Source: Paracidovorax wautersii (GTDB lineage Bacteria > Pseudomonadota > Gammaproteobacteria > Burkholderiales > Burkholderiaceae_C). Taken from it: a DNA stretch of 64,000 bases. Under the pieces are notes generated by a model. It did no database searches, had not been told where the DNA came from, and saw only the letters and a program-made list of their open reading frames with translations. This document shows positions 9,047 through 18,294 of this stretch, in pieces. The position numbers and the translations under genes were made by a program. The stretch lies in assembly GCA_009912175.1 (NCBI GenBank), contig WNDQ01000002.1, positions 1-64,000 of the forward strand, written 5' to 3'. Numbering within the stretch: position 1 is the first letter of the stretch; every line of letters begins with the position of its first letter.

Positions 9047-10824
9047 GATACGGCCTCCTCGGCCTTGAAGCGTGCGGCGTTGCCGGCCGCCTTGAAGGGG
9101 TCCAGGCCGACGCGGCGCACGGCGGCGATGAAGGTCTCGCCGCTTTCGCGCAGGTCGCGGTAGGTGGTGAGCACGGCCTCGATCACGTCGGGCACTTCGG
9201 CCGCCGAGAACGAGGGACCGATCACCTTGCCCGCGACCGCGTGGCCGCTGAGCGCGCTGCCGTCGGCACCGCCGAGCGTGACCTGGTACCACTCCTTGCC
9301 GTCCTTGTCGACGCCCAGGATGCCGATGTGGCCGCTGTGGTGGTGGCCGCAGGAGTTGATGCAGCCGCTGATGTGCAGATTGATCTCGCCCAGGTCGTCG
9401 AGCTCGTCGAGGTCCTGGTAGCGCTGCGTGATGGCTTCGGCGATCGGCAGCGAACGGGCGTTGGCCAGCGCGCAGAAATCACCGCCCGGGCAGGCGATCA
9501 TGTCGGTGAGCAGGTGCACGTTGGTGCTGGCCAGGCCCAGTTCGCGCGCGGCCTGCCACAGCGCGTGCAACTGGCCCACGGGTACCCAGGGCAGCAGCAC
9601 GTTCTGGTCGTGCGTGATGCGGGCTTCGCCGGCCGAGAAACGGTCGAGCAGCGCCGCCACGGCGTCGAGCTGGTCGGCCGAGGCATCGCCCGGGGCCTGG
9701 CCCACGCGCTTGAACGACAGCTTGACCGCGCGCAGCGCCGGGTTCTTGTGCAGCTCGGCGTTCTTGTCGACCCAGCGGTCGAAGGCGGCGTCGGCCGCGC
9801 GCAGTTCCTGCAGGCGCGCCAGGTCCTGGTCGAGCTCGGCGGCGCTGCGGCGCGCGATGGCCGGTTCCACGAAGAAGGCGGCAACGCGGTCGAGCTCGGC
9901 CTGCGGCACGGTGTGCGGGCCGCCGTCGATCTCGACGATCTGGCGGTACTCTTCCTCGACGTCGTCGATGTAGCTCTGGCCTTCGGACTTGACCAGGATC
10001 TTGATGCGCGCCTTGTACTTGTTGTCGCGCCGGCCATAGCGGTTGTAGACCCGCACGATGGCCTCGATGTAATTCATGATCTGGTTCCAGGGCAGGAACT
10101 CGCGGATCTTGATGCCGATCATGGGCGTGCGGCCCATGCCGCCGCCCACGAAGACACGGAAGCCCACTTCGCCGGCTTCGTTCTTGATCACGTGCAGGCC
10201 GACGTCATGCCAGCCGGTGGCCGCGCGGTCTTCCTTGGCGCCGGTCACGGCGATCTTGAACTTGCGCGGCAGGAAGGCGAATTCCGGGTGCAGCGTGGTC
10301 CACTGGCGCAGGATCTCGGCGTAGGGGCGCGGGTCGACGATCTCGTCGATGGCAACGCCCGCGCGCTCGTCAGTGGTGGTGTTGCGGATGCAGTTGCCGC
10401 TGGTCTGGATGCCGTGCATGCTGACGCTGGCCAGCAGGTCCATCACGTCGGCCGACTTGCTCAGCGGAATCCAGTTGAACTGCACGTTGGTGCGCGTGGT
10501 GAAGTGCGCGTAGTGCGTGGGCAGGTAGGTCGTGCCCAGTTGGCCCTGGGTTTCCAGCGCCTGCTTGTACAGCTCGGCTTCGGGCTCGTCGTATTCGCGC
10601 GCAATGCGGGCCAGCACGCGGAACTGGGCGCTGCTGATCTCGCCGTAAGGCACGGCCACGCGCAGCATGGGCGCGTAGCGCTGGACATACCAGCCGTTTT
10701 GAAGGCGCAGCGGTCGAAACTCGTCTTCGGAGATCTTGCCCGTCTGCCAGCGTTCGAGCTGGTCGCGGAACTGCGCGGCGCGGCTGCGCACGAAGGCCTG
10801 GTCGAATTCGGTGTACTGATACAT
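9043..10824 (-). CDS. cysI: Nitrite/sulfite reductase, siroheme [4Fe-4S] hemoprotein (CysI)
   Basis: The 593-residue protein has two ferredoxin-like halves and the siroheme/iron-sulfur domains. The cluster and siroheme ligands are visible as CPGGDFC and CINSCGHHH in the C-terminal half, and GNCIRNTTTDERAG is the conserved N-terminal-half motif. It reduces sulfite to sulfide with six electrons. No flavoprotein CysJ is present, so the electron donor is likely a ferredoxin or a reductase encoded elsewhere; FdxA is a candidate. The start MYQYTEFDQAFV matches the family; an in-frame extension of 13 residues upstream is unlikely. First gene of the operon cysI-DUF934-cysD-cysN. Confidence 0.93.
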   Translation of the reverse strand: MYQYTEFDQAFVRSRAAQFRDQLERWQTGKISEDEFRPLRLQNGWYVQRYAPMLRVAVPYGEISSAQFRVLARIAREYDEPEAELYKQALETQGQLGTTYLPTHYAHFTTRTNVQFNWIPLSKSADVMDLLASVSMHGIQTSGNCIRNTTTDERAGVAIDEIVDPRPYAEILRQWTTLHPEFAFLPRKFKIAVTGAKEDRAATGWHDVGLHVIKNEAGEVGFRVFVGGGMGRTPMIGIKIREFLPWNQIMNYIEAIVRVYNRYGRRDNKYKARIKILVKSEGQSYIDDVEEEYRQIVEIDGGPHTVPQAELDRVAAFFVEPAIARRSAAELDQDLARLQELRAADAAFDRWVDKNAELHKNPALRAVKLSFKRVGQAPGDASADQLDAVAALLDRFSAGEARITHDQNVLLPWVPVGQLHALWQAARELGLASTNVHLLTDMIACPGGDFCALANARSLPIAEAITQRYQDLDELDDLGEINLHISGCINSCGHHHSGHIGILGVDKDGKEWYQVTLGGADGSALSGHAVAGKVIGPSFSAAEVPDVIEAVLTTYRDLRESGETFIAAVRRVGLDPFKAAGNAARFKAEEAVS

Positions 10825-11029
10825 GGTTCTGTGGGGATGAGCTCGCAAACAAGAAACTGCCACGAAGGGCAGCTTGCGAGGGTCATGAAGGTACTTTAGT
10901 CAGGATCGCGTCACGGACCAACGAATCTTTTATTTTGCATATATGTTTATTCGATATAAAGAATTTAATCTTCAATTCTTTCTCATCGTTCGAGCATGAG
11001 CGTGCGGTCTGTTTCGACCGGGGACGCCA
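10825..11029 (-). promoter_or_regulatory. AT-rich promoter region of the cysI operon
   Basis: This gap of about 205 bases upstream of cysI is strikingly AT-rich for this genome between about 10920 and 10990, with runs such as GCATATATG and AGAATTTAATC. It must hold the promoter of the cys operon. AT-rich upstream tracts are expected for a CysB-type LysR activator, but no exact CysB site can be assigned by eye. Confidence 0.55.
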
Positions 11030-11806
11030 CTAGCTAGTATGCAACAGGCCCGCGAAACGATCACGGCGGGCGGTCTCTTGCGGACTGAGCGGCGCGGGCG
11101 CGCCCGGCAGCAGCTCGCGGCTGTGCGCGGTGGCCATGTCGATGTCGCGCACGACCTGGCCGTCCGAGAAGACGAAAGTGGTCTGCGCCAGGGCCAGCAC
11201 GTCCTCGATGTCGTGCGTGATCATGATGACCGGAATGCCCCACTGGGCCTGGACCTGCTTGAGCTCGGCGCGCATGCTGGCGCGCAGCATGGGGTTGAGG
11301 GCCGAGAAGGGCTCGTCGAGCAGCAGCGCGTCGGGCTGCGTGGCCAGGGCGCGGGCCAGCGCCACACGCTGCTTCTGGCCGCCGGACAGGGTCGACGGGC
11401 GGCTGGCGGCCAGTCCGGCCAGGCCGAAGCGGACCAGGAGTTCATCGATGCGGTCGCGCTGCGCTGCCGAGGGGCGGCGGCGCAGCCAGGACGTCAGGCC
11501 AAAGCCGATGTTCTCGCGCACCGACAGGTGCGGAAACAGCGCGTAGTCCTGGAACAGGTAGCCGAGGCGGCGCTCGCGCGGCGGCACGAAGCGGCCGCTG
11601 GCCACGTCCGTGAGCGTGCGTCCGCCCAGGCGGATGTGCCCGGCTTGCGGCCGCAGCAGCCCGGCCATGGTTTGCAGCGTCAGCGACTTGCCCGAACCCG
11701 ACGGGCCGTAGAAGGCGACGAAGCTGGCGTCGCTGCGGATGTGCGCCGCCAGATCGAAAGCGCGATGGCGGTCGCCGACGCGCAGGCGGATGTCCAGGTC
11801 GATCAT
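11030..11806 (-). CDS. modC: Molybdate ABC transporter ATP-binding protein ModC (no TOBE domain)
   Basis: The 258-residue ATPase has Walker A GPSGSGKS near residue 35, a Q-loop in YLFQDYALFP, the signature LSGGQKQR and Walker B ALLLDEP. It powers molybdate import with ModB. The chain stops shortly after the ATPase domain, so the C-terminal molybdate-binding TOBE (MopI-like) domain found in E. coli ModC (about 350 residues) is absent. It is the last gene of the modB-modA-modC operon, 20 bases after modA. Confidence 0.88.
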   Translation of the reverse strand: MIDLDIRLRVGDRHRAFDLAAHIRSDASFVAFYGPSGSGKSLTLQTMAGLLRPQAGHIRLGGRTLTDVASGRFVPPRERRLGYLFQDYALFPHLSVRENIGFGLTSWLRRRPSAAQRDRIDELLVRFGLAGLAASRPSTLSGGQKQRVALARALATQPDALLLDEPFSALNPMLRASMRAELKQVQAQWGIPVIMITHDIEDVLALAQTTFVFSDGQVVRDIDMATAHSRELLPGAPAPLSPQETARRDRFAGLLHTS

Positions 11807-11826
11807 GGCGGGCGTGTGAAGGTGTT

Positions 11827-12594
11827 TCAGGGCTGGCTGAAACCGTGGCGGGCCAGGACGGCGCGCGCGGGCGGTGTTTCGAGGAAACGGATGAAGGCCT
11901 GGGCCTGCGTCTTGTGCTGGCTTTCTACCGTTGCGGCGACGGGGTAGGACACGGGCGTGTGGCCGGTGGCCGTGAGCACGATGTTCACCTTGTTGCCCGC
12001 CGCCAGCGCGTCGGTGCGGTACACGAAGCCGGCGTCGGCCTCGCCGCGGCTGACGTAGTCCAGCACCTGCCGCACGCTGTCGGCCTGCACGAACTTGGGC
12101 GTGAGCGTGGCCCACAGGCCGGCCGATTCCAGCGCTTCCTGCGTGTAGCGGCCGGCCGGCACGGTGGCGGTTTTGCCGATGGCGATGCGCTGCACGGCGG
12201 GGCGGGCCAGGTCCTGCACCGTCTTCACGCCGGTGCCGCCTTCGGCCGGCTCGATCAGCACCAGGCTGTTGACGACGAAGTCGCGGCGCGTGGCGGCATC
12301 GATGAGTTTCTGGGCGACGCCGCGGTCCATGGTGGTCTGGTCGGCGCTGGCGAACACGTCGACCGGGGCGCCCTGGCTGATCTGCTGCAGCAGCGTGCCC
12401 GAGGCCGCGAAGTTGAAACGCAGCGTGGTGCCTGGCTGGGCGGCCTCGAAGGCGGGCGCGAGTTCTTTGAACGCATCGGTCAGGCTGGCGGCCGCCGACA
12501 CGGTGAGCTGCTGGGCCTGCGCGCCAAAGGCGAGGACCACGGTGGCGATGGCGGCGCAGCGGGCCAGGCGAAGATGGAGGTGGCGCAAAGTCAT
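11827..12594 (-). CDS. modA: Molybdate ABC transporter periplasmic binding protein ModA
   Basis: The 255-residue protein has a clear signal peptide (hydrophobic core IATVVLAFG, cleavage near AQAQQ), followed by the ModA signature VSAAASLTDAFKEL, which contributes oxyanion-binding serines, and further conserved elements FNFAASGTLLQQI and GAPVDVFASAD. It binds molybdate or tungstate in the periplasm and delivers it to ModB. It lies between modB and modC, unlike the common modABC order. Confidence 0.93.
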   Translation of the reverse strand: MTLRHLHLRLARCAAIATVVLAFGAQAQQLTVSAAASLTDAFKELAPAFEAAQPGTTLRFNFAASGTLLQQISQGAPVDVFASADQTTMDRGVAQKLIDAATRRDFVVNSLVLIEPAEGGTGVKTVQDLARPAVQRIAIGKTATVPAGRYTQEALESAGLWATLTPKFVQADSVRQVLDYVSRGEADAGFVYRTDALAAGNKVNIVLTATGHTPVSYPVAATVESQHKTQAQAFIRFLETPPARAVLARHGFSQP

Positions 12595-12610
12595 GGGCGT
12601 GCAGGGCCGT

Positions 12611-13294
12611 TCAGGCCGGTCGGGTGGAGAAAAAGCGTTGCGACGCCGCCAGGATGAGCACCGACAGCACCGAGGTGACGATCACCAGCAGCAGCGCCAG
12701 CTCGTCGTGGCCGGCCTGGACCGCGTCGTAGATGGCCATGGACAGCGTCTGGGTCTGCTGCGGGATGGAGCCCGCCACCATGAGCGAAGCGCCGAATTCG
12801 CCCATGGCGCGGGCAAAGGCCAGCAGCGTGCCGGCCAGGATGCCGGGCCAGGCCAGCGGCAGCGTCACGCGCATGAAGACCGACCAGCGCGACTGGCCCA
12901 GCGTGCTGGCCGCCGCTTCGAGCGAGCGGTCCACGCCGGCAAACGCCGCGCTGGCGGACTTAAGGATGAGCGGCAGCGCCACGATGGCCGAGGCGACGAC
13001 CGCGCCGTGCCAGCTGAAGATGATGGTGTGGTTGAAATGCTCGCGCAGCCACGCGCCCAGCGCGCTGCGCCGGCCGGCCGCGACCAGGATGGCGTAGCCG
13101 ACCACCGTGGGCGGCAGCACCAGGGGCAGCATGAAGACCGATTCCAGCAGCGTGCGCCCTGGAAAACGCAGGCGCCCGAACACCCAGCCCAGCCCCAGGC
13201 CCAGCAGCAGCGCCAGTGCCGTGGCCACGGCCGCAACCTTGAGCGAGAGCGTGAGCGGGAACCAGTCGGTCGACTGCAGCAGGGTCGTATCCAT
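12611..13294 (-). CDS. modB: Molybdate ABC transporter permease ModB
   Basis: The 227-residue inner-membrane permease has about five transmembrane segments. The binding-protein-dependent transport EAA loop is seen as EAASTLGQSRWSVFMRVTLP, and the conserved MLPLVLPPTVVGY lies near the middle of the N-terminal half. The start MDTTLLQSTDWFPL fits the family length. It is the first gene of the operon and lies downstream of a probable ModE operator. The imported molybdate would supply the molybdopterin enzymes of the cell, including PaoABC further along in this window. Confidence 0.93.
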   Translation of the reverse strand: MDTTLLQSTDWFPLTLSLKVAAVATALALLLGLGLGWVFGRLRFPGRTLLESVFMLPLVLPPTVVGYAILVAAGRRSALGAWLREHFNHTIIFSWHGAVVASAIVALPLILKSASAAFAGVDRSLEAAASTLGQSRWSVFMRVTLPLAWPGILAGTLLAFARAMGEFGASLMVAGSIPQQTQTLSMAIYDAVQAGHDELALLLVIVTSVLSVLILAASQRFFSTRPA

Positions 13295-13359
13295 GCAAAC
13301 GGGGGAAAGGGAAGAAGAGGGCGCATCGCCTGGGATGCGGGGCCTGGTGCTGTGTTTTT

Positions 13360-13385
13360 CTTTATATTCTATGGGATACAACGAT
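13360..13385 (-). promoter_or_regulatory. Probable ModE operator upstream of modB
   Basis: Read on the minus strand, ATCGTTGTAT-7 bases-AATATAAAG resembles the E. coli ModE site (ATCGNTATATA spaced by 6-7 bases from an inverted half). It lies 66-91 bases upstream of the modB start, within 60 bases of the modE-like gene. ModE with molybdate would repress modBAC here. This is assigned by eye. Confidence 0.5.
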
Positions 13386-13421
13386 GGCCTGTGCAGGGCC
13401 ATGCGATGGACGACGCCGATG

Positions 13422-13796
13422 TCAATCGGGAGCGTCTGGGGACGTCGGGCGGCGGGCCAGCAGCCGCGTGAGTGCGGCCAGGTCGTCGGCCGCCGCGATG
13501 CGCGCCGTGCTCTCGACCGCGCGGTAGTGGGTGATGACCTTGCGCCCGGTGTCGGTCAGGCGGGCGCCGCCGCCATGCGCGCCGCCCGTGGCGGTGGCCA
13601 CGACCGGCTCGACCAGGGCCTTGTTCATTTCGTCGATCAGCAGCCAGGCGCGGCGGTAGGACATGCCGAACTGCCGCGCGGCCGCCGAGATCGAGCCGGT
13701 CTCGGCCACGGCCTCCAGCAGCGCGACCTTGCCGGGACCGATGGCGATCAGGTCGTCGTGCAGGATGCGCAGGCGGAACTGGACAGGAGAAGGCAT
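13422..13796 (-). CDS. ModE-family winged-helix regulator without molybdate-binding domains
   Basis: The 124-residue protein consists essentially of the LysR-like winged helix of ModE: GPGKVALLEAVAETGSISAA followed by ARQFGMSYRRAWLLIDEMN, with the wing near GGARLTDTGRKVI. The two TOBE/Mop domains of full-length ModE (about 262 residues in E. coli) are missing, so molybdate sensing would have to occur by another route or by a separate protein. It is upstream of, and in the same direction as, modBAC. It is likely the local regulator of the molybdate operon. Confidence 0.85.
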   Translation of the reverse strand: MPSPVQFRLRILHDDLIAIGPGKVALLEAVAETGSISAAARQFGMSYRRAWLLIDEMNKALVEPVVATATGGAHGGGARLTDTGRKVITHYRAVESTARIAAADDLAALTRLLARRPTSPDAPD

Positions 13797-13924
13797 GGGC
13801 GGCGGGGCGTGATCGGTCGAGCGGCAAATGATAGAAGAAGCGAGGGCGGGCGAGGCCGCCGCCTGACTTAAACTCGGTCGTTTGGCGGCTGGTGCCCGTG
13901 GGCGCCCCAACTCGACTGGAAACC

Positions 13925-14734
13925 ATGCAAGACACCCCGGAAAATTCGGCACGCGGCGAGCAGCCTGTCAAGCGCCGCAAAGGCATCTACGTGCTGCCGA
14001 ACCTGTTCACGCTGGCGGCGTTGTTCGGCGGCTTCTACGCCGTGGTCATGGCCATGAACATGCGCTACGACCTGGCCACCATTGGCGTCTTCTGCGCCAT
14101 GGTGCTCGACAGCCTGGACGGGCGCGTGGCGCGGCTGACCAACACGCAAAGCGCCTTCGGCGAGCAGATGGATTCGCTGGCCGACATGGTGTCCTTCGGC
14201 GCGGCGCCCGCGCTCATCGCCTATGAATGGGCGCTCAAGGACCTGGGTCGCTGGGGCTGGATCGCCGCCTTTGTGTACTGCGCCTGCGCCGCGTTGCGGC
14301 TGGCGCGTTTCAACGTCAACACCGGCGTGGTCGACAAACGTTTCTTCCAGGGCCTGCCCAGCCCGGCCGCCGCGGCGCTGGTGATGGGCTTTGTCTGGCT
14401 CATGAACGAGGGCGGCATCTCGGGCAGCGAAGTCCAATGGGTGATCTTCGCGCTCACGCTGTACGCGGGCCTGACCATGGTGACCAACGTGCCGTTCTAC
14501 AGCTTCAAGGACGTGCACATGAAAAAGAGCGTGCCCTTCGCCGTCATCGTGCTGATCGCGCTGGGCATTGCCGTCATCAACATCGACCCGCCCAGCGTGC
14601 TGTTCCTGCTATTCGTGCTCTACGGCTTCAGCGGCTATGGCCTTTACGCCTGGTTCAAGTTCAAGGGCCGCCCTGCCAGCCTCATCAGCATGTCCACCGA
14701 CGAGCCCGAGGAACGTGGGTTGCACGAGGACTGA
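13925..14734 (+). CDS. pssA: CDP-diacylglycerol--serine O-phosphatidyltransferase
   Basis: The 269-residue membrane enzyme makes phosphatidylserine, the precursor of phosphatidylethanolamine, from CDP-diacylglycerol and serine. The CDP-alcohol phosphotransferase signature D-G-x2-A-R-x8-G-x3-D-x3-D is present: DSLDGRVARL followed by GEQMDSLADM. There are about seven to eight hydrophobic segments, starting at GIYVLPNLFTLAALFGGFYA. The start ATG 13925 follows a possible GTG at 13892 in the same frame; the ATG gives the family-typical N-terminus. It is divergent from the modE-like gene and ends at a strong terminator. Confidence 0.94.
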   Translation: MQDTPENSARGEQPVKRRKGIYVLPNLFTLAALFGGFYAVVMAMNMRYDLATIGVFCAMVLDSLDGRVARLTNTQSAFGEQMDSLADMVSFGAAPALIAYEWALKDLGRWGWIAAFVYCACAALRLARFNVNTGVVDKRFFQGLPSPAAAALVMGFVWLMNEGGISGSEVQWVIFALTLYAGLTMVTNVPFYSFKDVHMKKSVPFAVIVLIALGIAVINIDPPSVLFLLFVLYGFSGYGLYAWFKFKGRPASLISMSTDEPEERGLHED

Positions 14735-14784
14735 CAGGCCGCCAGTGTGTCATCCGGGCTACACTTTTTTTCATAATTAATAAT

Positions 14785-14820
14785 GCCGCGCAAGTCTTTG
14801 ATATTGCGCGGCTTTTTTTG
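14785..14820 (+). terminator. Rho-independent terminator after pssA
   Basis: A perfect stem GCCGCGCAA (14785-14793) / TTGCGCGGC (14804-14812) is followed by seven T residues. It lies about 50 bases after the pssA stop. Confidence 0.9.
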
Positions 14821-14978
14821 TTTATATAAACTTCGCTCTACGGTTGTCCGTCAAGAGACGAATGGTGCCTTCCCAGGGCGGCGAGGCTCCATTGCAAGCT
14901 CTTGATTCAATTGTTGTTTTTACTTATTGCACGGTTCGGCCGCAGGGCCGCCCTTTTCGCTTTTTGGAGCGTCTCGAT

Positions 14979-16172
14979 ATGCTTCGCCGCGATCGACTTT
15001 CATTTCTCACCCGTTCCATGACCGCCATGGGGCTGGCTGTTGGCCTGGTTTTTGGGCTGGCACAGCCCGCGCAGGCCAGCACCGCCACCAAGAAGCCCGT
15101 GGCCGCCGCCAAGAAAGATGGCGCAGCCGCCAAGCCCGCAGCCAAGGCCACGGCCAAGTCTTCCAAGACGGCCAAATCCACCAAGGCCGCGGCCGCCGCC
15201 AAGTCGCCGGCCGTCCGCAAGGCGTCGGCCAAGGCGGGCGCCAGGTCCGGCGTGCGCGTGGCGCGCAAGTCACCGCCCAGCAAGGGCAGCATCGCCAAGA
15301 AGGTGGTGGCCGCTGCCGTGGTGGCGCCGGCCGCCGCCAGTCTCTCGCTCGGCCAGGCCGCCGGCCTGCACACCACGCGCGATCCGCTCGCGCTCAAGGC
15401 CAGCGTTGCGCTGGTGGTCGACCAGGACACGCAAGAGGTGCTGTTCAGCAAGAACGAACGCGCCGTGCTGCCCATCGCCTCGATCACCAAGCTCATGACC
15501 GGCCTGCTGATCAGCGAAGCGGGCCTGGACCTGACCGAAGAGCTCACCATCACGCAGGACGACGTCGACGTGCTCAAGCACTCGTCCTCGCGCCTGGCCG
15601 TGGGCACACGCCTGACCCGGGGCGAGATGCTGCAACTGGCCCTCATGAGCAGCGAGAACCGCGCCGCCCATGCGCTGGCCCGCACCCATCCGGAAGGCCT
15701 GCGCCGCTTCGTGGCCATGATGAATGCGCGCGCCATGATGCTGGGCATGCGCGACACCCACTACGTCGAGCCCACCGGCCTGTCGAGCGAGAACCAGTCG
15801 AGCGCGCGTGACCTGGCCATCCTGGTCAACGCCGCCTACCGCGATCCCATGGTCAGCGCCATGTCGGTCACGCCGGGCCACGAAGTCAGCGTTGGCAGCC
15901 GCACGCTGCAGTACAACAACTCCAACCGCCTGGTGCGCAACGGCGACTGGGACATCGGCCTGCAAAAGACCGGCTACATCTCCGAAGCCGGCCACTGCCT
16001 GGTCATGCAAAGCCGCGTGGCGGGCCGCAAGGTCATCATGGTGTTCCTCGACTCCGGCCCCGGCCAGAGCCGCCTGGCCGACGCCCAGCGTGTGCGCCAT
16101 TGGCTCGAAGCGAGCAACGACCGGCACGACGCGCGCATGCAGTCGGCGCGCGCCGGGCTCAACGACAGCTGA
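14979..16172 (+). CDS. pbpG: D-alanyl-D-alanine endopeptidase, PBP7-type (peptidase S11)
   Basis: The 397-residue periplasmic enzyme cleaves D-Ala-meso-DAP cross-links in peptidoglycan. A signal peptide (MGLAVGLVFGLAQPAQAS) is followed by a long Ala/Lys-rich low-complexity linker of about 90 residues, then the S11 serine peptidase domain. The catalytic motifs are SITK (SxxK), SSEN (SxN) and KTG in QKTGYISEAG. The linker is positively charged and could bind wall or membrane polymers. The start at 14979 has GGAG nine bases upstream and places the signal peptide properly; longer frames upstream begin in the pssA terminator region and lack support. A strong terminator follows. Confidence 0.92.
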   Translation: MLRRDRLSFLTRSMTAMGLAVGLVFGLAQPAQASTATKKPVAAAKKDGAAAKPAAKATAKSSKTAKSTKAAAAAKSPAVRKASAKAGARSGVRVARKSPPSKGSIAKKVVAAAVVAPAAASLSLGQAAGLHTTRDPLALKASVALVVDQDTQEVLFSKNERAVLPIASITKLMTGLLISEAGLDLTEELTITQDDVDVLKHSSSRLAVGTRLTRGEMLQLALMSSENRAAHALARTHPEGLRRFVAMMNARAMMLGMRDTHYVEPTGLSSENQSSARDLAILVNAAYRDPMVSAMSVTPGHEVSVGSRTLQYNNSNRLVRNGDWDIGLQKTGYISEAGHCLVMQSRVAGRKVIMVFLDSGPGQSRLADAQRVRHWLEASNDRHDARMQSARAGLNDS

Positions 16173-16200
16173 GCCGCACCAGGCGGGACCGCTCCACAAC

Positions 16201-16237
16201 AAAAAGGCCGAGTCGTTTGACTCGGCCTTTTTGTTTT
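16201..16237 (+). terminator. Rho-independent terminator after pbpG
   Basis: A long perfect stem AAAAAGGCCGAGTC / GACTCGGCCTTTTT with a four-base loop runs into TTGTTTT. It begins 28 bases after the pbpG stop. The 260 bases from here to the next gene are noticeably lower in GC and hold one small hairpin (ACCACC...GGTGGT near 16280-16300) but no clear gene. Confidence 0.92.
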
Positions 16238-16502
16238 GACGCTGCCCCCCAAGGCGCTGTGGCCGGGTATGTATCAAAACCACCGCCCTCTGGTGGTATT
16301 CCCAATATAAGTGCAACGCATCGCCTGTCGACGGACTTGATTGGCGAGGCGAAAGGGCGTTGTCAATAATCTCTTCGGCGCGTTAGTGGCTGAATGCCGA
16401 ATGATCGGCAGCCGGTGACATGGAAAGTCGTGGCCAGTTTTTTCTTGGAGAAACTGGGGCTGGTGATTTTCTTTTGGAATGGTCAGGTTGACGGAGACAA
16501 CG

Positions 16503-18294
16503 ATGAGATTGCTTGAAGAAATACTCGAACCCCGGCGTGCCAGTCGCTTCTCAGGAAGCCTGGCTGCCGGTTTTTTATTGGCCTTGGTGACCGGATGTGG
16601 TGGCGATGGAAATCAGGAGGCCAAGGATGACGCGAGTTTTCCCATCCCCTTTCAGGTCGCCGACGGGCCCGCTTCGTGCGCAGCGTTGAATGGCCAGTCG
16701 ATTGCCGCCAAAGACTTGGGCGAGCCGTCCAACGGCGCGGTGGTGGTGTCGGCGCAATACCAGAGGGCGACTGCCGGCAAGGCTGACGAATCCGGCAAAT
16801 CCTGGATTCCTGAGCGCCCCGATTTTTGCCAGGTCTTGATTGCTGCCAAGCCACTGGATGAGCAGGCACCTTTGATCAATATTCAGGTGAATCTGCCCAC
16901 TTCCTGGAATGGCCGCAGTGCGCAAATGGGCGGCGGTGGATTGAACGGGACACTGGTGACAGGGCTTGGGCCGGGGCGGGCAGACGGCCCGGAAACACCG
17001 CTTCCGATTACCCGGGGCTATATGACGCTGGGGACCGATTCGGGACACCAGGTGGCCAGCGGGGTGGATGCGGCCGCTTTTGCGTTGAATGAAGAAGCCC
17101 TGCTGAATTACGCGTACAGGGCCTATAAGAAAACGCATGACGTCGGGGAGCAGCTGGCCCTGGCCTATTACGGGCACCGGCCGCAGAAACGTTATTACAT
17201 CGGCGGATCCGAGGGCGGGCGCGAAGGCATGATCATGGCCCAGCGGTATCCGGATGATTTTGAGGGCATCGTGGCGATCGATCCCGTCATCCGGCTGATG
17301 GGGCTTTGGCAGTTCCAGCTCAGCATGGGCAAGGTCCAGAGCGGCGAGGGGGCGTGGCTGGGCGAGAAAGTCCAACTGGTCCACGACACCGTCAGAAAGG
17401 CCTGCGATGCGCTCGACGGCATCGAGGACCAGGTCGTCAGCAACTACCAGGCCTGCAAACCCCTGGCGGAGGCGGCCCTGGCGGGTGCGCGGTGCGGCAG
17501 CGGTGCGGATGAAGGGGTGAGCTGCCTGTCGGACGCCCAGTTGGCGACGGTCCGCTGGATCTACGGCGGTCAACGTTATCCGTTCGCGCTGGCCAACGGA
17601 CTCAGCGCCTACCCAGGGTACTTGTACGGGCAGCGAAGGCGTCGCGGGCGCGCTGCAGGCCTGGGTGACGGGCACCGTCGTGCCCACCAGCGATCCCACG
17701 GCCGCGGGGGGCGGCCGCAGCTACAACATCGGCGGCAGCTTTGCCCGCTACTTCGTGATGCAGGACCCGGCGTTCGACCCGCTGACCTTCGATGCCGCCG
17801 CCCAGGCCGCCCGCATCCAGTACCTGTCGTCACTGATGGACATGACCGATCCCGACCTGAGCCGGTTCCACGCGCGAGGCGGCAAGCTGATCATGCGCGA
17901 GAACCTCTCGGACAAGGGCAACAGCCCTCAGACCGGCATCGACTACTACAACGCGGTGGTCGTGCGCATGGGGCAGGAGAGCGTCGATCAGTTCTTTGTC
18001 GCCTACGGGGCGACCGGATTGCCCCACACCTCGCTGGGCCTGCCGGCTGGATCCGCGAACGCGCCGGCCTACGGCACGCCAGGCAGCATCGACTTCCTGG
18101 GGCTGCTCGACAGCTGGGTCTCGCAGGGACAAAAGCCAGCGGACCGTCTGGAATTGACGAACCGCGCCGCCTTGCCGCCGCACGAGGTCATCGCCTCCAA
18201 GCCGATGTGCCGCCTGGGTTCGTACCCGCACTACGTGGCAGCGTCGGCCGAGGGTGGCCGCGTCGCCAGCAACTACGACTGCAGGCCCATGTGA
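16503..18294 (+). pseudogene. Tannase/feruloyl-esterase family lipoprotein, frameshifted
   Basis: The start at 16503 is preceded by GGAGAC in the same context as the downstream porin gene (GGAGACAACGATG). The N-terminus is a lipoprotein signal ending LLALVTGC. The tannase-type alpha/beta-hydrolase follows, with the nucleophile in GGSEGGREG and conserved VNLPTSWNG and MGGGGLNGT. Frame is lost near 17610-17630: after ALANGLSAYPG the family sequence resumes one base further on as TGSEGVAGALQAWVTG and runs to 18294, ending in a typical CRLGSYPHYVA tail. A single extra base explains it. Tannase-family proteins hydrolyse aromatic esters such as gallate or ferulate esters and would supply the ligAB pathway next door. 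The first 700 bases have lower GC than surrounding genes. Confidence 0.85.

Noticed and set aside
14821-14978. An extended start for the endopeptidase at 14844
   Set aside because: The added residues begin within the pssA terminator and lack a signal peptide; the start at 14979 has a ribosome-binding site and a proper signal sequence.
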